A stretch of 64,000 nucleotides of DNA from SIG607 sp045605385 (GTDB lineage Bacteria; Bacillota; Clostridia; Oscillospirales; Acutalibacteraceae), in the NCBI GenBank assembly GCA_045605385.1, contig JAZUPW010000053.1, forward strand, positions 32,751 to 96,750, read 5' to 3'. Of the stretch, positions 25,291-33,318 are shown piece by piece (the first letter of the stretch is position 1; the number at the start of each line of letters is the position of its first letter). The notes below the pieces were generated by a model. It was not told the origin of the DNA. It did no database searches and saw only the letters and a program-made list of their open reading frames with translations. A program made the translations under genes and the position numbers.

Positions 25291-27105
25291 TTGGCTTTTA
25301 AGCGTTTCAGCAAAAAAGTTGCAGCGTTTCTTTTGGCAATAGTTTTGCTTTTCAGCGGTATTGTTACGGGGAAAATTGCCGATGTAAAGGTATATGCTTA
25401 CGATACAGGGTATCCCAATACGTGGGTTAACACCGGAAATCAAATTGAAGACCTTATCGGCGTTGCTTTAACTCAGGTAGGATACTGGGGAACCGAGTAC
25501 GGCACAGGCACAAAATACGGCGCGTGGTTCGGCAATACTTATGCCCCTTGGTGCGGTATTTTTATAAGTTGGTGTGCAAATCAGGCGGGAATACCCACTT
25601 CTGTAATACTTAAATCGGCTCGTGCAGTAGCCTATAAAGATTGCGGCACTTACCATTATAAAGACGATTATACTCCGCAACGCGGTGATATAGTGCTTTA
25701 TAACCCTAACGACGGCGCAGGTTATTATTTTCCCTCTAAAGACAGCAGCGGTAAATATACGCGAAGTCAGCACGTTGCAATAGTTTGTTCGTATAATGCC
25801 GCAACCGATGAAATCACCATTGTTCACGGCAACGGCACGGGCGACAGAGTTTGCCACGAAAAGAAAAAGGTAAAATCCAACATAGCAATACAGGCATTTG
25901 TAACTCCTAATTACAATGGTAGTTCAGGTTCTTCGGGCAGTACCCCTTCTGCACCGAGCGTGAGCATTCCTACTGATTCCGATTACATAAACGGAAGCGG
26001 TGTAAGGCTTAGAAGTGAAATGAGTACTTCTTCAAGCATTGTTGCTACCTTAAATAAGGGAACTGCGGTAAAAATATTAAGTTCTGCAAACGATTCTTCA
26101 GGGAACAAATGGTATCATATTGAAGTACCTTCTATAAACAAAAAAGGTTACGTTTACGGTATGTACGTTACTGCCGTTAATTTTTCCGATACCACGCCCG
26201 ATGCTACACCAAAAGATAATGCAATTAACAGCGATAACATACGTTTGCGCGACGGCCCAAGCACGTCGGGAACCAAAACCGTTACTTATCTTTATAAAGG
26301 ACAAGCCTTAAATATTCTTGCTACGGTTAAGGATGCAAACGGCGATACATGGTATCAGGTATCACTTACAAAGGGCGGAACGTCTTACACGGGTTACGTG
26401 TTTGGTAAATACGTAACGGTTGCAGATTTACCGTCGGATATTCCCGTTATAGATGCAAATGCCGATATTATTTCGCAAAATTCGGTTAATTTGCGAAAAA
26501 CACCCAGCAAGAACGGTGAAATTGTAACTTCTTTAAATACGGGACAGGTTATAAAAATTGCTTCTGCCGCGTATGATGAAAACGGTGACGTTTGGTATAA
26601 AGTTACTCTGAAACGTGGTTCTTATGAGTATAACGGATACGTTTTTGCTTCGCTTGTCAGCCTTAAAACCGATAAGGATTCTATTGAATTTGAAAACAGC
26701 ATTTTAACTGTTTCTTTTGATGCAAACGGCGGCAGTGATGCGCCAAACAGTATAAAATGCACATCATTGAAATCGGCTACCTTGCCCGCAACTTATCCGC
26801 AAAAAAACGGTTCTATATTCACGGGTTGGGCAGAATCAAATTCTGCAAGTGAAAAAAACTATTCTGCGGGTATGGCGTATGAATTCAGCAGTGATATAAC
26901 ACTTTATGCAGTGTGGATTTCCGAAGCAACCCACGGTGTTTACGACGTGGACGCAAATTATTGGCTGAGCGAAGGCGATATTGTGTTGCTTAGAAAACAA
27001 CTGCTTAAAACCGAAGGCAAAAATATGAAAAACGATAATAATAAAGACGGAAAACTTAATGCCGCAGATTTTGGCGCATTGAAAAAAGTAATTGCCGATA
27101 TATAG
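25291..27105 (+). CDS. secreted CHAP-domain amidase with three SH3 domains, an InlB-type repeat and a dockerin-like end
   Basis: The product has 604 residues. A signal peptide (about 1-35) is followed by a CHAP cysteine peptidase domain (about 60-195) with WCGIFISWC and the His in SQHVAIVC, which typically cuts peptidoglycan stem or cross-bridge peptides. Three bacterial SH3 domains follow, marked by VRLRSEMST, IRLRDGPST and VNLRKTPSK. Then come one Listeria-Bacteroides repeat ending ITLYAVW and a dockerin-like segment with DNNKDGKLNAADFGALKK. The start is TTG 25291, eight bases after AAAGGGG; TTG 25282 would overlap that site. Cell-wall remodelling or anchoring on a surface scaffold is inferred. 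Confidence 0.82.
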   Translation: MAFKRFSKKVAAFLLAIVLLFSGIVTGKIADVKVYAYDTGYPNTWVNTGNQIEDLIGVALTQVGYWGTEYGTGTKYGAWFGNTYAPWCGIFISWCANQAGIPTSVILKSARAVAYKDCGTYHYKDDYTPQRGDIVLYNPNDGAGYYFPSKDSSGKYTRSQHVAIVCSYNAATDEITIVHGNGTGDRVCHEKKKVKSNIAIQAFVTPNYNGSSGSSGSTPSAPSVSIPTDSDYINGSGVRLRSEMSTSSSIVATLNKGTAVKILSSANDSSGNKWYHIEVPSINKKGYVYGMYVTAVNFSDTTPDATPKDNAINSDNIRLRDGPSTSGTKTVTYLYKGQALNILATVKDANGDTWYQVSLTKGGTSYTGYVFGKYVTVADLPSDIPVIDANADIISQNSVNLRKTPSKNGEIVTSLNTGQVIKIASAAYDENGDVWYKVTLKRGSYEYNGYVFASLVSLKTDKDSIEFENSILTVSFDANGGSDAPNSIKCTSLKSATLPATYPQKNGSIFTGWAESNSASEKNYSAGMAYEFSSDITLYAVWISEATHGVYDVDANYWLSEGDIVLLRKQLLKTEGKNMKNDNNKDGKLNAADFGALKKVIADI

Positions 27106-27106
27106 T

Positions 27107-27142
27107 AAAACACCTCTTGTGATTTAACAAGAGGTGTTTTTT
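27107..27142 (+). terminator. rho-independent terminator
   Basis: AAAACACCTCTTGT pairs with ACAAGAGGTGTTTT followed by further T residues. Confidence 0.9.
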
Positions 27143-27198
27143 GTTGATATTTACAAAAAATTTTCGCAAAAAAGCAAGAATGTTTTTTATTTAACATA

Positions 27199-27227
27199 TT
27201 GTATATTCGGAATAATTGTGATATAAT
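27199..27227 (+). promoter_or_regulatory. promoter of the NifU-like/GGGtGRT pair
   Basis: TTGTAT (27199-27204), 17-base spacer, TATAAT (27222-27227). A direct repeat of GTCGATT follows in the leader (27240-27256). Confidence 0.65.
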
Positions 27228-27281
27228 TAACAAGTATGGTCGATTTTAGTCGATTCTATATCATGAAAGGAGTTTAGTAAA

Positions 27282-27974
27282 ATGAAATACTCTCACGAAG
27301 TAGAAAAAATGTGTCCGCTTGCTAAGGGCACATATCACGGTCCGGCCCCCATTCCGGAAGAAGGCAAATGGGTTCAGGTTAAAGAAGTTAAGGACGTTTC
27401 CGGTCTTACACACGGTGTGGGCTGGTGTGCTCCTCAGCAGGGCGCCTGCAAATTAACTCTTAACGTTAAAGAAGGCGTAATTGAAGAAGCTTTGGTTGAA
27501 ACCTTAGGCTGTTCGGGTATGACTCACTCGGCTGCTATGGCTTCTGAAATCCTTGTTGGTAAAACAATTCTTGAAGCTCTTAATACAGACTTGGTTTGTG
27601 ACGCTATTAATACCGCAATGCGCGAATTATTCTTGCAGATTGTTTATGGCCGTACACAGACTGCATTCTCTGAAGACGGTCTTCCAATTGGCGCAGGTCT
27701 TGAAGATTTAGGTAAGGGTCTTCGTACACAGACAGGTACCACCTATGCTACAAAAGCAAAAGGCCCGCGTTATCTTGAACTTGCAGAAGGCTATATCACA
27801 AAAATTGCTATAGATAACGAAGACCAGATTATCGGTTATAAGTTCGTTCATCTTGGCAAGATGATGGAAATGATTAAAAAAGGTATGGACGCAAACGAAG
27901 CTTTAGAAAAGGCAAGCGGTCAGTATGGCCGTGTTGATGATGCCGCAAAGCTTATCGACCCGCGTGAAGAATAA
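27282..27974 (+). CDS. iron-sulfur cluster assembly scaffold-like (NifU/IscU-related) protein
   Basis: This 230-residue cytosolic protein resembles IscU/NifU N-terminal scaffolds in ACKLTLNVKEGVIEEALVET and the cysteine motif LGCSGMTHSAAMASEILVGKT. Other cysteines are Cys11, GWCAPQQGAC and LVCDAI. An additional C-terminal region (about 150-230) is not part of classical scaffolds. It is followed 17 bases later by a GGGtGRT protein, a pairing seen in many anaerobic Firmicutes whose function has not been established. Confidence 0.75.
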   Translation: MKYSHEVEKMCPLAKGTYHGPAPIPEEGKWVQVKEVKDVSGLTHGVGWCAPQQGACKLTLNVKEGVIEEALVETLGCSGMTHSAAMASEILVGKTILEALNTDLVCDAINTAMRELFLQIVYGRTQTAFSEDGLPIGAGLEDLGKGLRTQTGTTYATKAKGPRYLELAEGYITKIAIDNEDQIIGYKFVHLGKMMEMIKKGMDANEALEKASGQYGRVDDAAKLIDPREE

Positions 27975-27990
27975 TAGGGAGGTATTGACA

Positions 27991-28992
27991 ATGGCTTTAT
28001 TTGAAAGTTACGAAAGACGAATTAACCAGATTAATGCCGAACTTAACAAACACGGCATCGCTTCTATTGAAGAAGCAAAAGAAATCTGTGATAAAGCAGG
28101 TGTAGATGCTTACAATATCGTAAAAGGTATTCAGCCTATCTGCTTTGAAAATGCTTGCTGGGCTTACGTTGTAGGCTGTGCTATTGCTATTAAAGACGGT
28201 GTAAAGAGCGCCGCTGAAGCTGCTGAAAAAATCGGCGTAGGTCTTCAGAGTTTCTGTATCCCCGGTTCTGTTGCTGACGACCGTAAGGTTGGTATTGGCC
28301 ACGGTAACTTGGGCGCAATGCTTCTTCGCGATGAAACCAAGTGCTTTGCTTTCTTGGCTGGTCACGAATCCTTTGCTGCTGCTGAAGGCGCTATCGGTCT
28401 TGCCAAGAGCGCAAACAAAGCACGTAAAGAACCCCTTCGCGTTATCCTTAACGGTCTTGGCAAAGACGCTGCTAAAATTATTTCCCGTATAAACGGTTTT
28501 ACCTATGTTCAGACTAAGTTCGATTACTTCACAGGTGAACTTAACATTGTTGAAGAAATTGCTTATTCAAACGGTGAAAGAAGTAAAGTTCGCTGCTACG
28601 GCGCAGATGACGTTCGTGAAGGCGTTGCTATTATGCATAAAGAGGGCGTAGACGTTTCCATTACCGGTAACTCCACCAACCCCACACGCTTCCAGCATCC
28701 TGTTGCAGGTACCTATAAGAAGGAATGCATTGAACAGGGCAAGAAGTACTTCTCTGTTGCATCGGGCGGCGGTACAGGCCGTACACTCCATTCCGATAAT
28801 ATGGCTGCAGGTCCTGCTTCCTACGGTATGACCGATACAATGGGCCGTATGCACTCTGACGCTCAGTTCGCAGGATCTTCTTCTGTTCCTGCCCACGTAG
28901 AGATGATGGGTCTTATCGGTGCAGGTAACAACCCAATGGTTGGTATGACTGTTGCTTGCGCAGTTGCAGTTAACGAAGCACTTAATAAATAA
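27991..28992 (+). CDS. GGGtGRT protein
   Basis: The 333-residue glycine-rich cytosolic protein carries the defining motif GGGTGRTLHSDN at about residues 260-271. A second conserved block is LQSFCIPGSVADD, and GIGHGNLGAMLL also recurs in the family. The biochemical role is not established. The steady pairing with a NifU-like scaffold suggests cluster or sulfur chemistry. ATG 27991 follows GGGAGG by about 8 bases; an earlier in-frame start lies inside the upstream gene and is rejected. Heavy use of favoured codons suggests high expression. Confidence 0.88.
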   Translation: MALFESYERRINQINAELNKHGIASIEEAKEICDKAGVDAYNIVKGIQPICFENACWAYVVGCAIAIKDGVKSAAEAAEKIGVGLQSFCIPGSVADDRKVGIGHGNLGAMLLRDETKCFAFLAGHESFAAAEGAIGLAKSANKARKEPLRVILNGLGKDAAKIISRINGFTYVQTKFDYFTGELNIVEEIAYSNGERSKVRCYGADDVREGVAIMHKEGVDVSITGNSTNPTRFQHPVAGTYKKECIEQGKKYFSVASGGGTGRTLHSDNMAAGPASYGMTDTMGRMHSDAQFAGSSSVPAHVEMMGLIGAGNNPMVGMTVACAVAVNEALNK

Positions 28993-29026
28993 TCTGCGAT
29001 TATTTGAATTAAATACTAACGCATAA

Positions 29027-29058
29027 AATAAGCCGCATTGGAAACGATGCGGCTTATT
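29027..29058. terminator. bidirectional terminator
   Basis: AATAAGCCGCAT and ATGCGGCTTATT form a 12-base perfect stem between the convergent GGGtGRT and RAYT-like genes. Confidence 0.8.
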
Positions 29059-29060
29059 GT

Positions 29061-29579
29061 TTATTCAGTATAAAAGCAATCCTCTTCCCATTTTGCAGGG
29101 TTTGTATCAATATAATTCCAAATTTTTAAATAATCATTTTCTCCGCGTATTATATGGTCGTGGAAAGAGCGTTGGAAAATATTATATCCAATTTCACGAT
29201 TACAGTATCGTTTAAACAATGATATGAATTTCGGAATAATTGCGTTTGCTGTAGGGTATGGCGCTTGCGACATACCGTGCAAAATATCACCATTGTTTGG
29301 TGAATTCAAAATTTCAACTATCAAATGAATATGATTTGGCATTATAACGTATTTGTTTATTTTTATATTATCGTACTGCAAATCCATTTTTTTGATATAT
29401 TCATTTACAATTTCGCCATAATGAGTTAATTCAATTTGCGGGATGTCGCAAGCGCCATCCCCTACAATGTTACATAAAATTTTTTCTTTATTATACGTAC
29501 ATATAGTTATAAAATAATATCCATTTTGACTGTAATTGTAATTTGTGAGTCGTGATGGTTTTCTTTTTGGTAAATCCAT
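29061..29579 (-). CDS. REP-associated tyrosine transposase (RAYT/IS200-like)
   Basis: This 172-residue Y1-type HUH protein starts PKRKPSRLTNYNYSQNGYYF, followed by ITICT. The metal site is MPNHIHLIVE and the catalytic tyrosine lies in the C-terminal YLKIWNYIDTNPAKW. Unlike ordinary IS transposases it has no flanking element ends, which is typical for domesticated RAYT proteins that act on dispersed palindromes. It follows the XRE gene by one base, so the two are co-transcribed. Confidence 0.88.
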   Translation of the reverse strand: MDLPKRKPSRLTNYNYSQNGYYFITICTYNKEKILCNIVGDGACDIPQIELTHYGEIVNEYIKKMDLQYDNIKINKYVIMPNHIHLIVEILNSPNNGDILHGMSQAPYPTANAIIPKFISLFKRYCNREIGYNIFQRSFHDHIIRGENDYLKIWNYIDTNPAKWEEDCFYTE

Positions 29580-29580
29580 T

Positions 29581-29778
29581 TTATTCTATATATTCTGCAA
29601 TATCTTCAATTCGGCATTTTAGTGCCGCGCAAAGTTTATCTAACGTTTTAGTTTCAATGTTTTCGTTAGTTTTTAATCGGCGTATTGTTTTGCTGTCAAT
29701 TCCGCAATATTCGCGGAGTTTATATGTTGTAAAACCTTTTTGTTCCATTGTTTTCCACAATTTATCAAATACTATCAT
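29581..29778 (-). CDS. small XRE/Cro-type regulator
   Basis: This 65-residue protein is one helix-turn-helix domain: TTYKLREYCGIDSKTIRRLK and then TLDKLCAALKCRIEDIAEYI. It is first in an operon with the RAYT gene and divergent from the SLOG gene. The shared control region has palindromes made of GGGG and CCCC blocks that are good candidates for its operators. Confidence 0.85.
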   Translation of the reverse strand: MIVFDKLWKTMEQKGFTTYKLREYCGIDSKTIRRLKTNENIETKTLDKLCAALKCRIEDIAEYIE

Positions 29779-29781
29779 AAA

Positions 29782-29846
29782 ATAATCCCCCTTGACACAT
29801 ATTATTATGGGGATTATAATCTTAAATATTAAGGGGATATAACCCC
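29782..29846. promoter_or_regulatory. divergent promoter with paired operators
   Basis: Rightward promoter TTGACA (29792-29797), 17 bases, TATAAT (29815-29820). ATAATCCCC (29782-29790) and GGGGATTAT (29809-29817) form a 9-base inverted repeat around the -35 box, and GGGGATATAACCCCC lies at about 29832-29846. These fit autoregulation by the small XRE protein. Confidence 0.65.
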
Positions 29847-29864
29847 CATATACGAGGTGGTTTT

Positions 29865-30227
29865 ATGATAAAACGAATTGTAATTGCAGGAAGCAGAGAT
29901 TATAATAATTATGACGAAGCGAAAGAGTTTATAGATAGTTGTTTAATTGAAATAAATAAGGAAAACGAAATTATTATTGTTTCGGGTTGTGCAAGTGGCG
30001 CTGATTTAATAGGCGAACGATATGCAGAAGAAAACGGATTCAAGGTTGAAAAATATCCTGCCGATTGGAAAACCTACGGCAGAAGCGCAGGACCCAAAAG
30101 AAACCGACAAATGGCAGAAATCAGCGACTATGTAATCTGTTTTTGGGACGGCAAAAGTATGGGGACGAAATCAATGATTTGCTGTGCCCATAAATCTGGT
30201 AAGCTTGTCAAAATAAAGATGATATGA
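29865..30227 (+). CDS. DUF2493 / SLOG-family nucleotide-binding protein (YpsA-related)
   Basis: This 120-residue Rossmann-like protein belongs to the SLOG superfamily. RIVIAGSRDYNNYDEAKEF opens the fold, VSGCASGADLIGERYAEENG forms the binding loop, and GPKRNRQMAE is the conserved follow-up helix. SLOG domains bind nucleotide-derived ligands and some take part in stress or anti-phage signalling. The divergent XRE gene probably regulates it. Confidence 0.85.
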   Translation: MIKRIVIAGSRDYNNYDEAKEFIDSCLIEINKENEIIIVSGCASGADLIGERYAEENGFKVEKYPADWKTYGRSAGPKRNRQMAEISDYVICFWDGKSMGTKSMICCAHKSGKLVKIKMI

Positions 30228-30283
30228 GAGCGTATGGGCCTTTATTATAGAGTTATTATGTTTTTTGCCACCAAAAAAAGATA

Positions 30284-30312
30284 TTTACAAAGTGTTTGTT
30301 ACAAAGTATAAT
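30284..30312 (+). promoter_or_regulatory. promoter of the agarase-like gene
   Basis: TTTACA (30284-30289), 17 bases, TATAAT (30307-30312). Confidence 0.6.
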
Positions 30313-30342
30313 AAAAAAAACTATGTTTTTGGGGGCGATTAA

Positions 30343-32454
30343 ATGAGTAATGAAAAATTAAGAGAAATTCGCGTTTCACCGTCAGACAAGGCGTATATTC
30401 GCAGTGGCAAATGGGCCGATAAAAACTGGCGGGTTATAAATATGGAACTTGGGCTTGACACTAATACCCAAGAGGTTTTGGAACTGTTAGCAGGAAAGGC
30501 GGAGGAAGACTACTGCCGACGTGCGCTGTTTACCTTTGATTTGACACCGCTTCGCGACTTTTCGTATCGCCGTGTGGTTATTGACCCTTGTTATATTAAG
30601 GTTAACGACCGTCACGAAATGTGCGCTTTCCTTAATCGCACAACTTCCGATTGGAAGGGCGACGAGGTGACTTGGAATACAGCTCCAAAGATGGGCGAGA
30701 TTATTTGCGATAATACGCCTATAGGTTGTCTTTCGGTTTTAGATGTTACCGATGAGGTGACTCGTTTACTTAAGGCGGGAGAAAATACGCTTTCGTTCTT
30801 TATGTCGGTTACCGAGCATTATGGACGTCAGACCGCTCTTAACCCCAAAAATGCTTATCTTATTGCTTCTGCAGACGGCAACGTTGCGTGTTATTCCCGT
30901 TTGCTTTGCGAAGATGAAAAGAAAAATAAAGCCATTTGGGATAGGGCAGAGGTGTTGTTCAATGAATGGTACGAACGTTATGAGCAACTGTTAAAAACGG
31001 GACTTGCCAAGGTTAAAAAAATAGAATCGGATTCTAGCCATTTTTCAAAAAGCGTATATACTGCAAGATCGGGATTTGCTCCGAAGGATGGATGGACACC
31101 CGAACTTGCACGACAGTATGCATTACCTACACGAACCTATGCAACAATGGATGATTTGGGTAAATATACTGACTACAGCAGAGAACAGAAATTTGATGAA
31201 TACGGAGGACTTGATGATATAAATCTGCGTGAGGAAGCAACAGGTTTCTTCTATTCCAAGAAGATAGATGATCGTTGGTGGATTATTGATCCTCTTGGTA
31301 ACCGTTGTTTTATGCGTAACGTTTCCTCGGTTGATTTGAATTATTTAGGCTCTAAAAACCAAACAAATGCTGCCATTGTGCGTTATGGTTCGGTAGATGA
31401 GTGGAGACGTCAGACAGCTCATTTATTAAAAAACGTCTGGGGCTTTAATATGTGCGGATCTTTTGCCGACAGTACGCCTGACCGTTCGGTAGTGCAGGCA
31501 AGTTGTCCGAATCTTGCAGGAGGATACGGACGCAGTTTAGGCGCTAATATTTCAAACGGCGGGTCTACTCTCTTTTCTGAAAATAATACTATGAACGTAT
31601 TTGATCCTGAGTTTGTAACCTTCTGTGAAAAAACAACCGAGGTGCTTATTAAAAACCGTGACAATCCTTGGTTGCTTGGTTATACTACGGACAATGAACT
31701 GACTATGGATGTAAATATGCTTTCTAATTATTTGTCGCTTAATCGCAACAAGGAAATCAATTTTCACTCTTATGCGGCGGCTTGGACTTGGTTATGCCAC
31801 ATGACAGGGAAGGAACAACCTCAGAAAGAGGATATTACACCGGAACTTCAGGAACTGTTTCGCGGTTTTGTCTGGGACAGATATTACAGCGTTACATCGA
31901 AGGCAATACGACGTAACGATCCTAACCATATGATTTTAGGAACGCGGTTTTTAACCCACGTTAAGAATGCCGAGTGGGTACTTCGCTTTGCCTCACTTCA
32001 TCTTGATTGTATCACAATAAACTGGTATGGGCAGTGGGAAGCAGATGCTGACGATTTAAAGCGCCTTTGTGAACTTGCTGATCTGCCTATTCAGGTAACC
32101 GAATTTTATACTAAGGCTATGGATTCGGGCCTTGCCAATACCCGCGGCGCAGGATGGTTAGTACCGACTCAACAAGACAGAGCAGATTTTTATCAGAATT
32201 TTACTCTTAGACTTTTAGAATGTAAAAATATGGTGGGATGGCATTGGCATCAATATATTGACGATGATCCCTCTCCCGAAGTTATTTATAAGCCGGGAAC
32301 AAATATTTGGAAAGACCAATCCAATATTGATGCTAATAAGGGTATTGTTGATAACGGTCACCGTCCTTATACCGAATTGGTAAACGCTATGGCAGAAATT
32401 AACCTTAATGTTTACCGCCTTATAGAGCATTTCGATGCTAAATATTCAAAATAA
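30343..32454 (+). CDS. clan-A glycoside hydrolase, agarase-like (GH50/GH86 type)
   Basis: The product is a 703-residue protein without a signal peptide, so probably cytosolic. Residues 1-190 look like a beta-sandwich accessory domain; the catalytic TIM barrel starts near RWWIIDPLGNRCFMRNVSSV. Putative catalytic glutamates are in LLGYTTDNELTMD (acid/base) and QVTEFYTKAMD (nucleophile), an arrangement seen in beta-agarase-like enzymes. The substrate may be an internalised oligosaccharide rather than agar. No transporter gene is attached; the gene ends with its own terminator. Confidence 0.72.
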   Translation: MSNEKLREIRVSPSDKAYIRSGKWADKNWRVINMELGLDTNTQEVLELLAGKAEEDYCRRALFTFDLTPLRDFSYRRVVIDPCYIKVNDRHEMCAFLNRTTSDWKGDEVTWNTAPKMGEIICDNTPIGCLSVLDVTDEVTRLLKAGENTLSFFMSVTEHYGRQTALNPKNAYLIASADGNVACYSRLLCEDEKKNKAIWDRAEVLFNEWYERYEQLLKTGLAKVKKIESDSSHFSKSVYTARSGFAPKDGWTPELARQYALPTRTYATMDDLGKYTDYSREQKFDEYGGLDDINLREEATGFFYSKKIDDRWWIIDPLGNRCFMRNVSSVDLNYLGSKNQTNAAIVRYGSVDEWRRQTAHLLKNVWGFNMCGSFADSTPDRSVVQASCPNLAGGYGRSLGANISNGGSTLFSENNTMNVFDPEFVTFCEKTTEVLIKNRDNPWLLGYTTDNELTMDVNMLSNYLSLNRNKEINFHSYAAAWTWLCHMTGKEQPQKEDITPELQELFRGFVWDRYYSVTSKAIRRNDPNHMILGTRFLTHVKNAEWVLRFASLHLDCITINWYGQWEADADDLKRLCELADLPIQVTEFYTKAMDSGLANTRGAGWLVPTQQDRADFYQNFTLRLLECKNMVGWHWHQYIDDDPSPEVIYKPGTNIWKDQSNIDANKGIVDNGHRPYTELVNAMAEINLNVYRLIEHFDAKYSK

Positions 32455-32477
32455 GAAACAGATTAAATAAATATTAT

Positions 32478-32517
32478 AAAATTAGCGGCAGTGAAGATTC
32501 ACTGCCGCTAATTTTTT
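32478..32517 (+). terminator. rho-independent terminator
   Basis: A 15-base stem ATTAGCGGCAGTGAA / TTCACTGCCGCTAAT followed by TTTTTT. Confidence 0.9.
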
Positions 32518-32559
32518 GCGGTGTTTAAAACGGCAAAATGCTCTTGATACTCAGAAAAA

Positions 32560-32612
32560 TTATCGAAAAACAATAATTTGTTGTTGACAAACGATAAATC
32601 ATACTGTATAAT
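32560..32612 (+). promoter_or_regulatory. promoter and putative operator of the DUF2975 operon
   Basis: TTGACA (32584-32589), 17 bases, TATAAT (32607-32612). Inverted halves TTATCG (32560-32565) and CGATAA (32592-32597) flank the -35 box and may bind the small regulator encoded in the operon. Confidence 0.65.
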
Positions 32613-32642
32613 GCAGGTAGAAAAAGGAAAAGAGGTTAATTT

Positions 32643-33104
32643 ATGTGGAACAGTAATAAATCAATAAATCTTTCTTTATTAGTTTGTGCCATGGTTTTTA
32701 TATTGCTTATTCTGGGCGCTGTATTTATGCCGTTTTTGTTGGGGCAATACTTCGGCAGATTTTCAGGCGAAGCCGACCACGTTTTAATGTTAAAGTCAAA
32801 ATCGGTGCTTATTTGTTTTTACGTTTCTCTTTTACCCGCCCTTACCGCTTTGTTTTCACTTGTAAAAATGTTATTTTCTATAAAGCGTGAAGAAATATTT
32901 ACCGCAGAAAACATAAAACGGTTAAGAGTACTTTCGTGGTGCTGTTTTACTGTTACTTTTATAACAGCCGTTGGTAGTGTTTTTTACGTTCCGCTCAGCG
33001 TTGTTGCGGTTGCGGCAGGTTTTATGGGGCTTATTTTAAGGGTGATTAAGAACGTTATTTGCTCGGCTAAAATTTTAAGAGAAGAAAATGAACTTACCAT
33101 ATAG
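32643..33104 (+). CDS. DUF2975-type four-helix membrane protein
   Basis: This 153-residue protein has four predicted membrane segments (about 10-32, 58-80, 98-118 and 122-142). The pattern of an N-terminal pair, a charged loop with IKREEIFTAENIKRLR and a C-terminal pair matches DUF2975 proteins, which are regularly encoded next to YozG-like regulators, as here (9 bases to the next gene). Its role is not known. Confidence 0.75.
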   Translation: MWNSNKSINLSLLVCAMVFILLILGAVFMPFLLGQYFGRFSGEADHVLMLKSKSVLICFYVSLLPALTALFSLVKMLFSIKREEIFTAENIKRLRVLSWCCFTVTFITAVGSVFYVPLSVVAVAAGFMGLILRVIKNVICSAKILREENELTI

Positions 33105-33113
33105 GAGTAAAAA

Positions 33114-33317
33114 ATGATTATTGTAAATCTTGACGTTATTCTTGCTAAAAGAAAAATAAGTTCTGCTGCATTAGCGGAAAAAATTGGCATTACTCAGGCA
33201 AATCTTTCTATCCTTAAAACGGGAAAAGCAAAGGCTATACGCTTTTCTACCCTTGAAAGCATTTGCAAGGAACTTGATTGCCAACCCGGAGAAATTCTTT
33301 CTTATAAGGAGGATTAA
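33114..33317 (+). CDS. YozG-like XRE regulator
   Basis: This 67-residue helix-turn-helix protein is a full YozG-type regulator: MIIVNLDVILAKRKISSAAL then ITQANLSILKTGKAKAIRFS and the ending CKELDCQPGEIL. It lies between two membrane-protein genes in one operon and probably autoregulates it. Confidence 0.9.
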   Translation: MIIVNLDVILAKRKISSAALAEKIGITQANLSILKTGKAKAIRFSTLESICKELDCQPGEILSYKED

Positions 33318-33318
33318 T

